64,000 nucleotides of DNA from the NCBI RefSeq assembly GCF_900167905.1, contig NZ_FUYZ01000002.1, positions 62,001 through 126,000 on the forward strand, in the 5' to 3' direction. This document shows, one piece after another, positions 32,799 to 42,100 of the stretch. The translations under genes and the position numbers were made by a program. The notes under the pieces were generated by a model that made no database searches, had not been told where the DNA came from, and saw only the letters and a program-made list of their open reading frames with translations. This DNA is from Soonwooa buanensis (GTDB lineage Bacteria; Bacteroidota; Bacteroidia; Flavobacteriales; Weeksellaceae). Position 1 is the stretch's first letter. Every line of letters starts with the position of its first letter.

Positions 32799-34236
32799 AA
32801 ATTTAAAAAAGACAAAAATCATCGCAACCCTTGGCCCAGCGTCTTCTGACAAAGAAACGATGATCCAAATGGTAAAAGCGGGTGTTGATGTTTTCAGAAT
32901 AAATTTCTCACATGCCGATTACGATCTTGTAAAACGTAATGTCGACATTATCCGCGAAATCAATCAAGAATATGGTTACTCGGTAGCTATTCTTGGAGAT
33001 TTGCAAGGTCCAAAACTTCGTGTTGGTGTTGTTAAAGAAGGGGCGTTCCTTAATCCTGGAGATGTTTTAACTTTTACTAATGAAAAAGTTGAAGGCGATT
33101 CTACAAAAGTCTACATGACTTACGAGAAATTTCCACAGGATGTAAAAGTTGGAGAAAGAATCCTTATTGACGATGGTAAGTTGGTTTTAGAAGTTATCGA
33201 AACTAACGAAAAAGATACTGTTAAAGCAAAAACTATCCAAGGTGGACCTCTGAGTTCTAAAAAAGGAGTAAATCTTCCAAACACAAATGTTTCGCTTCCT
33301 GCTTTAACAGAGAAAGATATTCAGGATGCTAACTTTATGTTGGATTTAGAATTTGACTGGATTGCATTGTCTTTCGTTCGTCATGCTCAAGATATTAAAG
33401 ATTTAAAAATTTTAATAGAAAATCATCCAACCAACAATATTAAGACACCAATTATTGCCAAGATTGAAAAGCCAGAAGGTGTTAAAAATATTGAAGAAAT
33501 CCTTGTTGAGTGTGATGGATTGATGGTTGCTCGTGGAGATCTAGGTGTAGAAGTTCCGATGGAGCAAGTGCCAGTTATTCAGAAAAACTTAGTGCATAAA
33601 GCAAGATTGTATTCGAAACCTGTTATCATTGCGACGCAAATGATGGAGACGATGATTACAAGCCTTACACCTACAAGAGCAGAAGTTAACGACGTTGCTA
33701 ACTCTGTTATGGATGGCGCGGATGCTGTGATGTTATCAGGAGAAACTTCTGTTGGTAAATATCCAGTGGATGTTATCAAAAACATGACTAAAATTGTTAA
33801 AACAACCGAAACAACACATCTTTACGCAAAACAAAATGTTCCTTTGGAGGAAAAAATCAATTGTGTTGATGATCGTTTCGTAACAGATATGGTTTGTCGT
33901 TCGGCGGTTGATATCGTTAGAAATGCTGGCGCAGAAGCGATTATTACGTTGACATCTTCAGGTTATACGGCGTTCCAAATTTCAGCACATAGACCAGATG
34001 CTCATATCATCGTTTTTAGCTCAAATAGACGCGTTATCACGATGCTGAATTTGCTTTGGGGCGTTCGTGCTTTCTATTATGATATGCAAAAATCTACGGA
34101 TGAGACGGTAATTCAGGTTAATATGCTGGCGCATAATTATGGTTTTGTAGAGCAAGGTGATTTTGTCATCAATCTCAATGCGATGCCGGTGCATTATGGT
34201 GGAAAAACCAATACGTTAAGACTAACAACAATATAA
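32791..34236 (+). CDS. pyk: Pyruvate kinase
   Basis: 481 residues. The N-terminus 'TKIIATLGPASSDKE', the catalytic Lys in 'IIAKIEKPEGVKN', the metal-binding 'GLMVARGDLGVEVP' and the 'IIATQMMETMITS' segment are all standard. It makes pyruvate and ATP from phosphoenolpyruvate and ADP. The C-terminal allosteric domain is complete. Its ATG lies inside the previous gene's last codons (ATGAATAA), so the two are translationally coupled. Confidence 0.96.
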   Translation: MNKNLKKTKIIATLGPASSDKETMIQMVKAGVDVFRINFSHADYDLVKRNVDIIREINQEYGYSVAILGDLQGPKLRVGVVKEGAFLNPGDVLTFTNEKVEGDSTKVYMTYEKFPQDVKVGERILIDDGKLVLEVIETNEKDTVKAKTIQGGPLSSKKGVNLPNTNVSLPALTEKDIQDANFMLDLEFDWIALSFVRHAQDIKDLKILIENHPTNNIKTPIIAKIEKPEGVKNIEEILVECDGLMVARGDLGVEVPMEQVPVIQKNLVHKARLYSKPVIIATQMMETMITSLTPTRAEVNDVANSVMDGADAVMLSGETSVGKYPVDVIKNMTKIVKTTETTHLYAKQNVPLEEKINCVDDRFVTDMVCRSAVDIVRNAGAEAIITLTSSGYTAFQISAHRPDAHIIVFSSNRRVITMLNLLWGVRAFYYDMQKSTDETVIQVNMLAHNYGFVEQGDFVINLNAMPVHYGGKTNTLRLTTI

Positions 34237-34238
34237 TG

Positions 34239-34263
34239 AAAGCCCCAATTTTGGGGCTTTTTT
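34239..34263 (+). terminator. Intrinsic terminator of the acpP-pyk unit
   Basis: AAAGCCCCAA and TTGGGGCTTT arms followed by a T-run, 3 bases after the pyk stop. Confidence 0.88.
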
Positions 34264-34325
34264 CTTAAAATATCCTAAAGCACGTTAATCCGCGTTAAAG
34301 TTATTTTTGGTAACGCTCAAAGCTT

Positions 34326-34333
34326 TACTTTTG
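34326..34333 (+). promoter_or_regulatory. -7 promoter box (TACTTTTG)
   Basis: TAnnTTTG match with TTG at 34307-34309, 16 bases before it. It overlaps the TTG start proposed for the next gene, so either the box or the start is wrong. Confidence 0.4.
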
Positions 34334-35104
34334 AAAAAAAACTATTTGAGACTACTTTTATTTTTTCTAGTCATTTTTTCGAATTTAATATTTGGACAAA
34401 ATCAAATTTCTGGTATTGTTCAGACCGAAAATGGACTTCGGATTCCTAATGCGATGCTCGTGAATGTCGCAACTGGTGCTAAGTCTTATTCCAACAACAT
34501 TGGAGAATTCTACATTGGTGCGAAGGTCGGTGAGACGATTCGTGTTCTAAAAGACAATTACGATCGTCAAACTATAACAGCTAGTCTTAATGGTAATTTC
34601 GTTGTAACCTTGGTGAAATCTGCTGAAGAAATTGAGGAAGTGACAGTGTCAAACATCAAAGTGACTGGCAATATTGATGATGCTTCTAGGTTAAAAACAG
34701 ATGACAGCGCCGAGCGATTGCGTAGAGAAGTTGGCACACCAAAAGCACCGGAAAAACCTCGAGAAAAAGCGCCAGAAATGACTAAAAATGTATTGTTGCC
34801 AATGCTTTTCGGGACATTAAATGTTGATGGTTTGTATAAAATTGTATCTGGAAAGTCACGTCAAATGAAAAGCCTTTATCGTTATGAAGATTCTCAAGAT
34901 GACCTTAAATGGATTCGTACGAGAATCGACGATTCTTATTTTAAAAGTGCTGAAATTCCTGATGATCAGATTAATTCTTTTTTAAATTTTATCATGGTGG
35001 ATCCAGATGTTCGACGCTATGTAAAAGCTCGAAATGAAGGCGGTCTTATTGTTACAATGGAAAAACATATCCCTGAATTTCTTAAACGTATTAAAAAAGA
35101 TTAA
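34331..35104 (+). CDS. Secreted carboxypeptidase-regulatory-like domain protein
   Basis: About 257 residues. A hydrophobic signal ('LLLFFLVIFSNLIFG', cleavage before Gln) is followed by a CarboxypepD_reg-like beta domain (about 30-105: 'ISGIVQTENGLRIPNAMLVN', 'YSNNIGEFYIGAKVGETIRV'). The second half is helical, with a basic Pro-Lys-Glu linker 'APEKPREKAPEMTKN' and a 'FFLNFIMVDPDVRRYVKA'-like segment. The start is uncertain: TTG codons at 34307, 34331 and 34346 are all in frame and no ATG precedes the signal. A possible -7 box at 34326 would favour 34346. Function unknown; such domains are common on flavobacterial envelope proteins. Confidence 0.75.
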   Translation: MKKNYLRLLLFFLVIFSNLIFGQNQISGIVQTENGLRIPNAMLVNVATGAKSYSNNIGEFYIGAKVGETIRVLKDNYDRQTITASLNGNFVVTLVKSAEEIEEVTVSNIKVTGNIDDASRLKTDDSAERLRREVGTPKAPEKPREKAPEMTKNVLLPMLFGTLNVDGLYKIVSGKSRQMKSLYRYEDSQDDLKWIRTRIDDSYFKSAEIPDDQINSFLNFIMVDPDVRRYVKARNEGGLIVTMEKHIPEFLKRIKKD

Positions 35105-35196
35105 TCTCAGCATTTTCATCTTTTATAAAATGCTTAATTTCATTAAATTGCAATCGATAAAAGTCTTCAATTTACTTTAATCAAATAACATTTTTG

Positions 35197-37854
35197 ATGA
35201 AACTTTATTTTAAAATTAATTACGTAACCAAACTTGGTGAGCGTCTCGTTTTACAAGTTTTAATGGATAACCAAACTTGGAAATCCTACGATTTATATTG
35301 CGAAAATACTTTTATTTGGCAAGGAGAAGTCGATTACTTTTCGAAAGAGATTTGCTACAAATATCAAGTGTTAGATAAGGATAATCAGCTTTTACAAGAA
35401 GAGATTATTCCGCATCGTTTGTTTCTTGGACATAGTTTTAAAGAATATCAAATTATTGATACTTGGAATAGTAAAAACTTCCCCGAGAACTATCTTAACA
35501 ACAAGATTTTTAGAAATACAAAACACAATTTCGTTCCAGAAAAGCTTAATGTTCGTAAAAAACATACGCATCTTTTCCGTATCGAAGCGCCGCTTTACAA
35601 ACCAAATTGGAAGATTTTAATTTTTGGAGAAATTCCAGAACTTGGCGCTTGGCAGTATGATAAAGCGGTTGCTTTAAATGAAGTCGATTTTGGAATTTGG
35701 GAAGTTGCAGTAGAATTAAATGTAAATCATGATTTTGCTTACAAATACGGTATTTACGATGATGAAACTAAGAAAGTAATCTTCATAGAATCTGGCGATA
35801 ATAGAATAACTTCTGCCAATAACAATGACGAAATTTTGCAAGTTAATTCGGACCATTATTTTGTGTTTGATGATGCTAGACTTTGGCATGCGGCGGGCGT
35901 TGCTGTTCCTGTCTTTTCTTTGAGATCGGATGATGCTTTTGGCGTTGGTGAGTTTTTGGATTTAAAACTTTTGGCAGATTGGTCAAAAGATACAGATTTG
36001 TCAATTATCCAGATTTTGCCAATTAACGATACAACTGCAAATTACACTTGGACGGACAGTTATCCGTATGCTGCAATTTCGGTGTATGCTTTACATTCGC
36101 AGTATTTGCGCGTTGATGCTTTGGATTTTCCGATTGCAAAAGCAGATTTGGAAGCGTTTAATAATTTAAAATCAAAACTTAACCAAGAAAAATTTGTTGA
36201 CTACGAAGTGATGATGTCCGAAAAATGGAATGTCATCAAGAAAGTTTTCAATGAGAATGCGTCAATTATATTTAAGGATAAATCTTTTAAATCATTTTTA
36301 AAAGAGAATAAAGATTGGTTGTTGCCATACGCTGCCTTTTGTGTTTTGAGAGATAAATACAAAACGCCTAATTTCAACAATTGGAAAACGCACAAACGTT
36401 ATGTTGCTGGTAAGATTGCAACGATGTTTGATGCAAAACATAAAGATTATTCGGCAGTGATGATGCATGCTTGGGTGCAATATCAATTGCATTTGCAGTT
36501 AACGGAAGCGATAGATTATGCTCATAGTTTGGGGATTTCTCTTAAAGGAGATTTGCCGATTGGTATTTATCGATATAGCGTTGAAGCTTGGGCGGAACCA
36601 GAATTATTCGGGATGGATTTCCAAGCGGGCGCACCGCCAGATCAGTTTTCTGATTTGGGACAAAACTGGGAATTCCCGACCTATAATTGGGAGGTGATGA
36701 AAGCCGACGGTTACAACTGGTGGAAGAAGCGTTTTGCGGTTTTAGAACGTTATTTTGATGCAATGCGAATTGATCATATTCTTGGATTTTTCAGAATTTG
36801 GAGAATGCCGATTGATGCGACGCAAGGTGTTTTGGGTTATTTTTATCCTGCAATTCCGGTTACTAAAGAAGAGTTACATGCTAATCATATCGATTTTAAT
36901 GAAGATCGTTTTTGCAAGCCATTTATTAACGATTCTATTATTCATCATACTTTTGGAGAAGAAGCAGACGTTGTTAAATCTCATTTTTTTGAATTAAATT
37001 CTAACGGACTTTACAAATTTAAACCAGAATTTGATACGCAACGAAAACTTAGTGACAGTTTCAAAAAACAATCTTGGGATTGGAAGGAAGAAAAATTGTT
37101 GGCTTTAGCTGCTAATGTTTTGTTTATAATTGAAACTACTGAAGATGGCGAGAACGTTTATCATCCAAGATTTAACATGGAAAAAACCTTGTCTTTTGCT
37201 AACCTTCCAGAATGGGAACGCGTAAAATTAGCAGAGATTTATAACGATTATTTCTTTGTTCGACAAGACGATTTGTGGTACGAAAAAGCCATGGAAAAAC
37301 TTCCCGCTTTATTGACTTCTACCAAGATGTTGATTTGTGGTGAAGATCTTGGTTTGGTGCCAGATTCTGTGCCAGTAGTTATGGATCAATTGGCGATAAC
37401 GGCGCTTAAAGTCCAGAGGATGCCTTCGGAAAATATTCCTTTTTATGATCCGAAAAATGCAAGTTATATGAATGTGGTTACGGCTTCGTCGCACGATAGT
37501 TCGACTTTGCGACAATGGTGGCACGAAGATCGAGAAATGACGCAACAATATTTTAATCAACAATTGAAGCAATACGGCACGGCGCCTTGGGATTTGTTAC
37601 CAGATTTTTCGGAGATGATTATGAAACAACATTTGTACACAGATGCGATGTTGGCGATTTTCCCGATTCAAGAATTTTTGGCGACAGATCAACGATTAAT
37701 GAACGAAAATATGGACGACGAACGAATCAACGTTCCTGCTATTTTTCCACATTATTGGCGTTACAGAATGCATCTGAAGTTAGAAGATTTAAAAACCGAA
37801 ACAGCATTTAATCAAAAAATATCTGATTGGGTTAAAGATTCGGGTAGAAAATAA
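35197..37854 (+). CDS. malQ: 4-alpha-glucanotransferase with N-terminal starch-binding modules
   Basis: 885 residues. Two CBM20-like modules come first (about 3-110 and 125-235, the latter with 'FGEIPELGAWQYDKAVALNE'), then a GH77 catalytic domain (about 245-885). Catalytic residues are visible in 'DAMRIDHILGFFRIWRMP' (nucleophile Asp near 525), 'LICGEDLGLVPDSV' (acid/base Glu near 714) and 'TASSHDSSTLRQWW' (Asp near 768). The architecture is that of plant DPE2 and its bacterial relatives, which transfer glucans between maltose and longer glucans. No glycogen or maltose genes are near. The start at ATG 35197 is one codon inside a possible TTG at 35194. Confidence 0.92.
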   Translation: MKLYFKINYVTKLGERLVLQVLMDNQTWKSYDLYCENTFIWQGEVDYFSKEICYKYQVLDKDNQLLQEEIIPHRLFLGHSFKEYQIIDTWNSKNFPENYLNNKIFRNTKHNFVPEKLNVRKKHTHLFRIEAPLYKPNWKILIFGEIPELGAWQYDKAVALNEVDFGIWEVAVELNVNHDFAYKYGIYDDETKKVIFIESGDNRITSANNNDEILQVNSDHYFVFDDARLWHAAGVAVPVFSLRSDDAFGVGEFLDLKLLADWSKDTDLSIIQILPINDTTANYTWTDSYPYAAISVYALHSQYLRVDALDFPIAKADLEAFNNLKSKLNQEKFVDYEVMMSEKWNVIKKVFNENASIIFKDKSFKSFLKENKDWLLPYAAFCVLRDKYKTPNFNNWKTHKRYVAGKIATMFDAKHKDYSAVMMHAWVQYQLHLQLTEAIDYAHSLGISLKGDLPIGIYRYSVEAWAEPELFGMDFQAGAPPDQFSDLGQNWEFPTYNWEVMKADGYNWWKKRFAVLERYFDAMRIDHILGFFRIWRMPIDATQGVLGYFYPAIPVTKEELHANHIDFNEDRFCKPFINDSIIHHTFGEEADVVKSHFFELNSNGLYKFKPEFDTQRKLSDSFKKQSWDWKEEKLLALAANVLFIIETTEDGENVYHPRFNMEKTLSFANLPEWERVKLAEIYNDYFFVRQDDLWYEKAMEKLPALLTSTKMLICGEDLGLVPDSVPVVMDQLAITALKVQRMPSENIPFYDPKNASYMNVVTASSHDSSTLRQWWHEDREMTQQYFNQQLKQYGTAPWDLLPDFSEMIMKQHLYTDAMLAIFPIQEFLATDQRLMNENMDDERINVPAIFPHYWRYRMHLKLEDLKTETAFNQKISDWVKDSGRK

Positions 37855-37881
37855 GTCTTTGATTTTCAATGCTAAAAATTA

Positions 37882-37920
37882 TAAAAAAAGTTAAAAGTGC
37901 GAAATGCTTTTAACTTTTTT
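37882..37920 (+). terminator. Intrinsic terminator of malQ
   Basis: AAAAAAGTTAAAAG and CTTTTAACTTTTTT arms (about 37883-37896 and 37907-37920) with a 9-10-base loop and a T-run, about 28 bases after the stop. Confidence 0.8.
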
Positions 37921-37979
37921 TGTTATTAAGTATCATAGAATTAAACAAGAGTATTTGTTTTGCTAAAAACCAATTCGTT

Positions 37980-38999
37980 ATGAAAAAAATGATTCTTGCA
38001 ATGTCACTTGTTATAAGTAGCTTTGCGTTTTCACAATATTATCAAGATACGTATCCTGACTATTATGGGTACGAATATTATGATAACCAATATAATTATC
38101 CAGACGATTATTATTACAATTATCCTACGGATTATTATCCTGAAGATTATTATCAAAATTATTACAACGACTACAGAAATAGTATTGTAAATATTAACTG
38201 GAATAGATTCTTTAGAACTTATAGATTGTCGCCAATGCAAGTGCAAGCGATTATCAATCTTAATAACAGATTCCCGTCATTTATGGCTTGGAACTCTTAT
38301 TACGGAATGAATCCTGATCGTTGGTATTATGATAGATTCTACGAGTTAGAAAGAATTTTGGGACCACAAGTTTTTGTTGTTTATCAGCAAAATTATTATC
38401 GTGGTGTAAGTCCAATCGTGTACTTCCAAAACTATAGAACGTCTTATTATGTAGTTAATTATCATATTCGACCTAAATACAGAAATGTAGATGTAATAAG
38501 ATATCGAGTAGATCGTTCTAACCTTAATGATAGTTGGAAGTCAACACGTAATGTTGCGATGATTGATACTAATGCTAACAGTATTAGATCAAATTCTGGT
38601 ACTAGAAATCAAAATATGTTGGCAGATAATGCTAACAATAACGGAATTAGAAATTCATCAAGTATTAGAAACCAAGCTGCGGTATCTGACAACAATGGTG
38701 GAACCAGAACTTCATCAGGAACTAGAAATCAGTCGATGATCGAAACTAATAATTCTGGTGTTAGAAATAATGTAAGAAATCAAACTTCATCTTCTGACAA
38801 TTATCAAACAGGAGGTGTTAGAAATAATCCAGTTAGAAGTTCGGAGCCGGTTCGTTCTTCTAGTATGGAAGTAAGAAGTAATAATATGAGAAGTTCATCA
38901 TCCAGTGGAGCGACAAGAAGCTCGGGGACGAGAGAATCTCAAAGAGATAATGCGGGTGGAATGAGAAGTTCTAATAACGGAGCTTCTAGAGGAAGGTAA
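37980..38999 (+). CDS. Secreted Tyr-rich protein with Arg/Asn/Ser repeat tail
   Basis: 339 residues in three parts. A signal peptide (about 1-18, ending 'SFAFSQ') is followed by a tyrosine-rich stretch of about 48 residues, 21 of them Tyr ('YYDNQYNYPDDYYYNYP'). The middle (about 70-190) is a compact domain: 'FFRTYRLSPMQVQAIINLNN', 'WNSYYGMNPDRWYYDRFYEL', 'GPQVFVVYQQNYYRG'. The tail (195-339) consists of degenerate repeats of about 20 residues built on 'S-G-T-R-N-Q' and 'V-R-N-N', with few acidic residues. The ATG at 37980 gives the signal peptide; an upstream start at 37920 would add 20 residues before it. Function unknown; the composition suggests an extracellular or envelope matrix protein. 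Confidence 0.8.
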   Translation: MKKMILAMSLVISSFAFSQYYQDTYPDYYGYEYYDNQYNYPDDYYYNYPTDYYPEDYYQNYYNDYRNSIVNINWNRFFRTYRLSPMQVQAIINLNNRFPSFMAWNSYYGMNPDRWYYDRFYELERILGPQVFVVYQQNYYRGVSPIVYFQNYRTSYYVVNYHIRPKYRNVDVIRYRVDRSNLNDSWKSTRNVAMIDTNANSIRSNSGTRNQNMLADNANNNGIRNSSSIRNQAAVSDNNGGTRTSSGTRNQSMIETNNSGVRNNVRNQTSSSDNYQTGGVRNNPVRSSEPVRSSSMEVRSNNMRSSSSSGATRSSGTRESQRDNAGGMRSSNNGASRGR

Positions 39000-39026
39000 G
39001 TTTTTTTAGTGTTTGTGTTATTTTGG

Positions 39027-39065
39027 AAATGGAGGAGGTTTTTTAAGCTTTCTCCATTTTATTTT
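39027..39065 (+). terminator. Probable terminator of the Tyr-rich protein gene
   Basis: AAATGGAG (39027-39034) and CTCCATTT (39052-39059) arms with a T-rich loop and tail, about 30 bases after the stop. Confidence 0.6.
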
Positions 39066-39183
39066 AATTATGAATGTTTAAAATTTAACAAAATTTAATA
39101 TTTTTTGATTTAACTTTAAATAATTTGCTGCATCCAATAGATGTAATTAAACAAAATAGTAATTAACGTAAAATTTTAATAAA

Positions 39184-39558
39184 ATGAAAAAATTGATTTT
39201 AAGTGCAGCATTCGTAGTAGTAGGTTCTTTTGCTTTTGCACAACAAACAACACCAACTGCAAAAAAAGAAAACTTTGAAGCAAAACAACAAGAACGTCTT
39301 GCTAAAATGAAAACGGATCTTAATTTGACAGATGCTCAAGTTGTAAAAATTAAGGAACTGCACGAGAAAAAAAGAGCAGCGAAAATGGACCAAATGAAAG
39401 AGCAACGTCAAGAGATGAAATTGAAAATGGAAAAGAATAACGAAGACATGAAGCAGATTCTTACACCAGACCAATATACTAAATGGCAAGAAATGAAAAA
39501 GCAAAAGATGGCCGAGCATAAAGGGATGAGAAAAGAAAAAATGGAGATGAAGAAATAA
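39184..39558 (+). CDS. Small periplasmic LTxxQ-like (Spy/CpxP-type) protein
   Basis: 124 residues. A signal peptide ends near 'SFAFAQ' (residue 20). The mature part is almost entirely helical and charged: 'NFEAKQQERLAKMKTDLNLT', then 'TDAQVVKIKELHEKKRAAKM', then 'ILTPDQYTKWQEMKKQKM'. The two 'L-T-x-x-Q' segments are the Spy/CpxP signature. The tail is Met/Lys-rich. E. coli Spy and CpxP are periplasmic chaperones responding to envelope stress or metals, but in flavobacteria the role is not established. It is alone, with a terminator 20 bases on. Confidence 0.78.
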   Translation: MKKLILSAAFVVVGSFAFAQQTTPTAKKENFEAKQQERLAKMKTDLNLTDAQVVKIKELHEKKRAAKMDQMKEQRQEMKLKMEKNNEDMKQILTPDQYTKWQEMKKQKMAEHKGMRKEKMEMKK

Positions 39559-39578
39559 TTGTAATGCAAATTTAGAAG

Positions 39579-39611
39579 TAGGAGTAAGGGAAACTTTACT
39601 CCTATTTTTTT
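39579..39611 (+). terminator. Intrinsic terminator of the LTxxQ gene
   Basis: TAGGAGTAA (39579-39587) and TTACTCCTA (39596-39604) arms with a purine-rich loop, followed by a T-run. Confidence 0.82.
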
Positions 39612-39634
39612 GTTAAATAATGTTAAGAATTTAG

Positions 39635-39642
39635 TATATTTG
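39635..39642 (+). promoter_or_regulatory. -7 promoter box of the ferritin gene (TATATTTG)
   Basis: Exact TAnnTTTG match 17 bases upstream of the ferritin ATG at 39660. Confidence 0.58.
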
Positions 39643-39659
39643 ACTTTAAAGAAAAAAAT

Positions 39660-40172
39660 ATGGTTACGGAAAAAATTATTAATCTAATCAACGAGCAAAT
39701 CACGAAAGAGCAATATGCTGCACAACTTTATTTGTCGATGTCGGCATGGTGTTATGCACAAGATTTGGAAGGTATCGGTAATTACTTTAGAGTACAATCG
39801 AAGGAAGAGTTGATGCACTCTGACAAGATGTTTGATTATATCAACAATATCGGTGGAAAAGTTGTTTTGGGAGCTGTTGATGCACCTCCACATGATTTTA
39901 ATAGTGCGGAAGAAATCTTTGAAAAAGCGCTAGAGCACGAAAAATTAGTTACAAAAAGTATTTTCAATATTGTAAAAGCGGCTACGGAAGAAAGCGATTT
40001 TGCAACGACAACATTTTTGCAATGGTTCGTTAATGAGCAAGTTGAAGAAGAAGCTAGCGCATCGCTTTTAGTAACGAAAATAAAACGTGTTAAAGACAAT
40101 CCGTCAGCAATGTATCTTTTTGATCAAGAGTTGGCGCAACGCGTTTTCACTCCAGATAACGGAGCGGCTTAG
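39660..40172 (+). CDS. ftnA: Bacterial non-heme ferritin
   Basis: 170 residues of the four-helix ferritin fold. Ferroxidase residues Glu17, Glu50 and His53 ('SKEELMHSDKMFDYI') occupy the same positions as in E. coli FtnA; a further Glu is in 'ALEHEKLVTKSI' and Gln/Glu in 'WFVNEQVEEEASA'. It stores iron as ferric mineral in the cytoplasmic 24-mer. Two DUF3857 genes follow on the same strand with gaps of 27 and 11 bases and no terminator until 44067, so co-transcription is possible. Confidence 0.95.
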   Translation: MVTEKIINLINEQITKEQYAAQLYLSMSAWCYAQDLEGIGNYFRVQSKEELMHSDKMFDYINNIGGKVVLGAVDAPPHDFNSAEEIFEKALEHEKLVTKSIFNIVKAATEESDFATTTFLQWFVNEQVEEEASASLLVTKIKRVKDNPSAMYLFDQELAQRVFTPDNGAA

Positions 40173-40199
40173 TTTTTACATTACACACCACATCACAAA

Positions 40200-42089
40200 A
40201 TGTTAAAAAAAATTATTATAACAACAGCTACAATTAGCTGTTGTTACTTTTTTGGCCAACAATATGAAGCGGCTAGTATTCCTCAAGAACTTAAGAAAAA
40301 CGCAAATACAGTTGTCCGAAAAGATAGTAAGTTATATACCATTTCTTCTTTTGATAATCTAAATATCAAATTCAATAAGGCTAGTACAATACTTAATAAA
40401 TCTGGTGAAAAAAACTCTTATGTTGTTATTCACTATGATAAGTTTGATAAGGTCGGTAGTGTCAAAGTAAAGGTTTTTGACGAATTTGGTAAGCAAATTC
40501 AATCTTTTTCTAAAAGTGATTTTCAGGATGTTAATACGACTGGATCGTCAGGCTTGTATACGGACAATCGTATGCTTTATTTGGAAATTTCCACTCCCAA
40601 TTATCCTTATACGATAGAAGAAACTTACGAAGTTAATACATCTAACACAGCTTTTATACCTGAATTTGTTCCTTTTCGATCAAGCAATATTGCACTAGAA
40701 AAAGCAGAATTAAAATTATTGAATAAATCTGGTGTTAAACTTAGAAAAAAGTTAAAAGAAACTGCTTTTGCAAGGCTTAGTCAACAAGGTTCTGATGATG
40801 ATTTTACGTTAAGTTTTGAAAATGTTCCTGCTTTAAAGGACGAAAAATATTCTCCAAATATTAATACGCTTTTGCCTCGTGTTGAGTTTTCTCTTGAAAA
40901 ATTTAGTCTTGCTGGCAAAAAAGGAGATTTAACAACTTGGAAAGATTTCGGAATTTGGTATAATACTTTGTTAGAGCCAGTTTCAGTAATAACACCTGAA
41001 ATCCAAAAAGAGGTTAATGATCTTAATTTGCAAGGTACGGTTTCGGAGAAGGTGAAGACGCTTTATCAATATATGCAAAATAAAACGCGATATGTAAATG
41101 TTGCGATTGGGATTGGTGGGTGGCAACCTATGCCAGCAGACGAGGTTCGTAGGAAAGGTTATGGCGACTGCAAAGGACTCACTAACTATATGAGAGTGTT
41201 GTTAAAAGCTGCTGGGGTACCTGCATATTATGCTATTATTTACTCTGATTTTACACCGAAAAAATTCGATCAAGACTTTCCTAAAATGGCTGGTAATCAC
41301 ATTGTGTTGATGGTGCCTACAGAAAAAGGAAATGTTTGGTTAGAGAATACTTCGCAAAAAATAGCATTTAATCATATCGGAATTAATAATACCAACCGAA
41401 ATGTATTGTTAGTGAAAGAAGATGGTATTGAGTTGATGGACACGCCGATTTATAAAACTGAAGATTCCAACGAAAAATTGAAATTGTCTGCTAAAATTTT
41501 AGAAGATAATTCAATAACAGGTGATGCGGATTTTAATTACAGCGGAGGTTTGTACGATTATATGTTTTCGCTTTCAAACTCGTCAACGGATGATCAAAAA
41601 GATGCTTTGAAGTCGATTTTTTCTAATCTTAAGTTTCAGGACTTAGCTATTCAGAAAATTGATAACAATAGAGATGATGCAAAACTTCAACTTAATTTTG
41701 ATTTTAAAGCTAACAATTATTCAAAAAAAATGGGTGATGATATTTTCTTTGGAATTGTTCCTTTTGGTCAAAATAGCTTTTATTTAGAAAGTTCGGAGGA
41801 CAGAATTAGCCCTGTTGAAATCCCGTTCGCTTACCATGATCAATACGAAATAGAATATACTTTGCCCCAAAATTATAAAATTGGCGATCTACCAACTCCT
41901 GTTAAGTTAACATCGGAGTTTGGAGAATATCAACTTTCAGTTTCTCAAAAAGAAGGTAAAATAGTTGTAGAGCGACAAATGAAACTCAACAAAATGTTAC
42001 TACAACCAACACAAATCAAAAGTTATCAGGATTTTAGAAGAAAAATAAGCTCCAACGATAACACGAAAATATTACTTACTAAAATTTAA
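40200..42089 (+). CDS. DUF3857 and transglutaminase-like protein, catalytic residues intact
   Basis: 629 residues. The N-terminal hydrophobic segment ('KKIIITTATISCCYFFG') is a signal peptide. The first half is the DUF3857 beta domain (about 40-240). The transglutaminase-like core (about 260-400) has the Cys in 'RRKGYGDCKGLTNYMRVLLK', the His in 'MAGNHIVLMVPTEKGN' and the third residue in 'VWLENTSQK', so a Cys-His dyad is present. The C-terminus is a DUF3858-like beta domain. The export signal points to the periplasm or outer membrane. Cysteine-protease, amide-hydrolase or cross-linking activity is possible; no function is proven for the family in flavobacteria. Its neighbour is a paralogue without the dyad. 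Confidence 0.87.
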   Translation: MLKKIIITTATISCCYFFGQQYEAASIPQELKKNANTVVRKDSKLYTISSFDNLNIKFNKASTILNKSGEKNSYVVIHYDKFDKVGSVKVKVFDEFGKQIQSFSKSDFQDVNTTGSSGLYTDNRMLYLEISTPNYPYTIEETYEVNTSNTAFIPEFVPFRSSNIALEKAELKLLNKSGVKLRKKLKETAFARLSQQGSDDDFTLSFENVPALKDEKYSPNINTLLPRVEFSLEKFSLAGKKGDLTTWKDFGIWYNTLLEPVSVITPEIQKEVNDLNLQGTVSEKVKTLYQYMQNKTRYVNVAIGIGGWQPMPADEVRRKGYGDCKGLTNYMRVLLKAAGVPAYYAIIYSDFTPKKFDQDFPKMAGNHIVLMVPTEKGNVWLENTSQKIAFNHIGINNTNRNVLLVKEDGIELMDTPIYKTEDSNEKLKLSAKILEDNSITGDADFNYSGGLYDYMFSLSNSSTDDQKDALKSIFSNLKFQDLAIQKIDNNRDDAKLQLNFDFKANNYSKKMGDDIFFGIVPFGQNSFYLESSEDRISPVEIPFAYHDQYEIEYTLPQNYKIGDLPTPVKLTSEFGEYQLSVSQKEGKIVVERQMKLNKMLLQPTQIKSYQDFRRKISSNDNTKILLTKI

Positions 42090-42100
42090 AAACATATCAC

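Noticed and set aside
38031-38246. 71-codon Ile/Val-rich minus-strand frame
   Set aside because: It is the antisense reading of the Tyr-codon tract (TAT/ATA), not a membrane protein gene.
37980-38999. Possible CRISPR-like or tandem DNA repeat in the Tyr-rich gene
   Set aside because: The repeats are degenerate coding repeats without constant spacers or direct-repeat identity.
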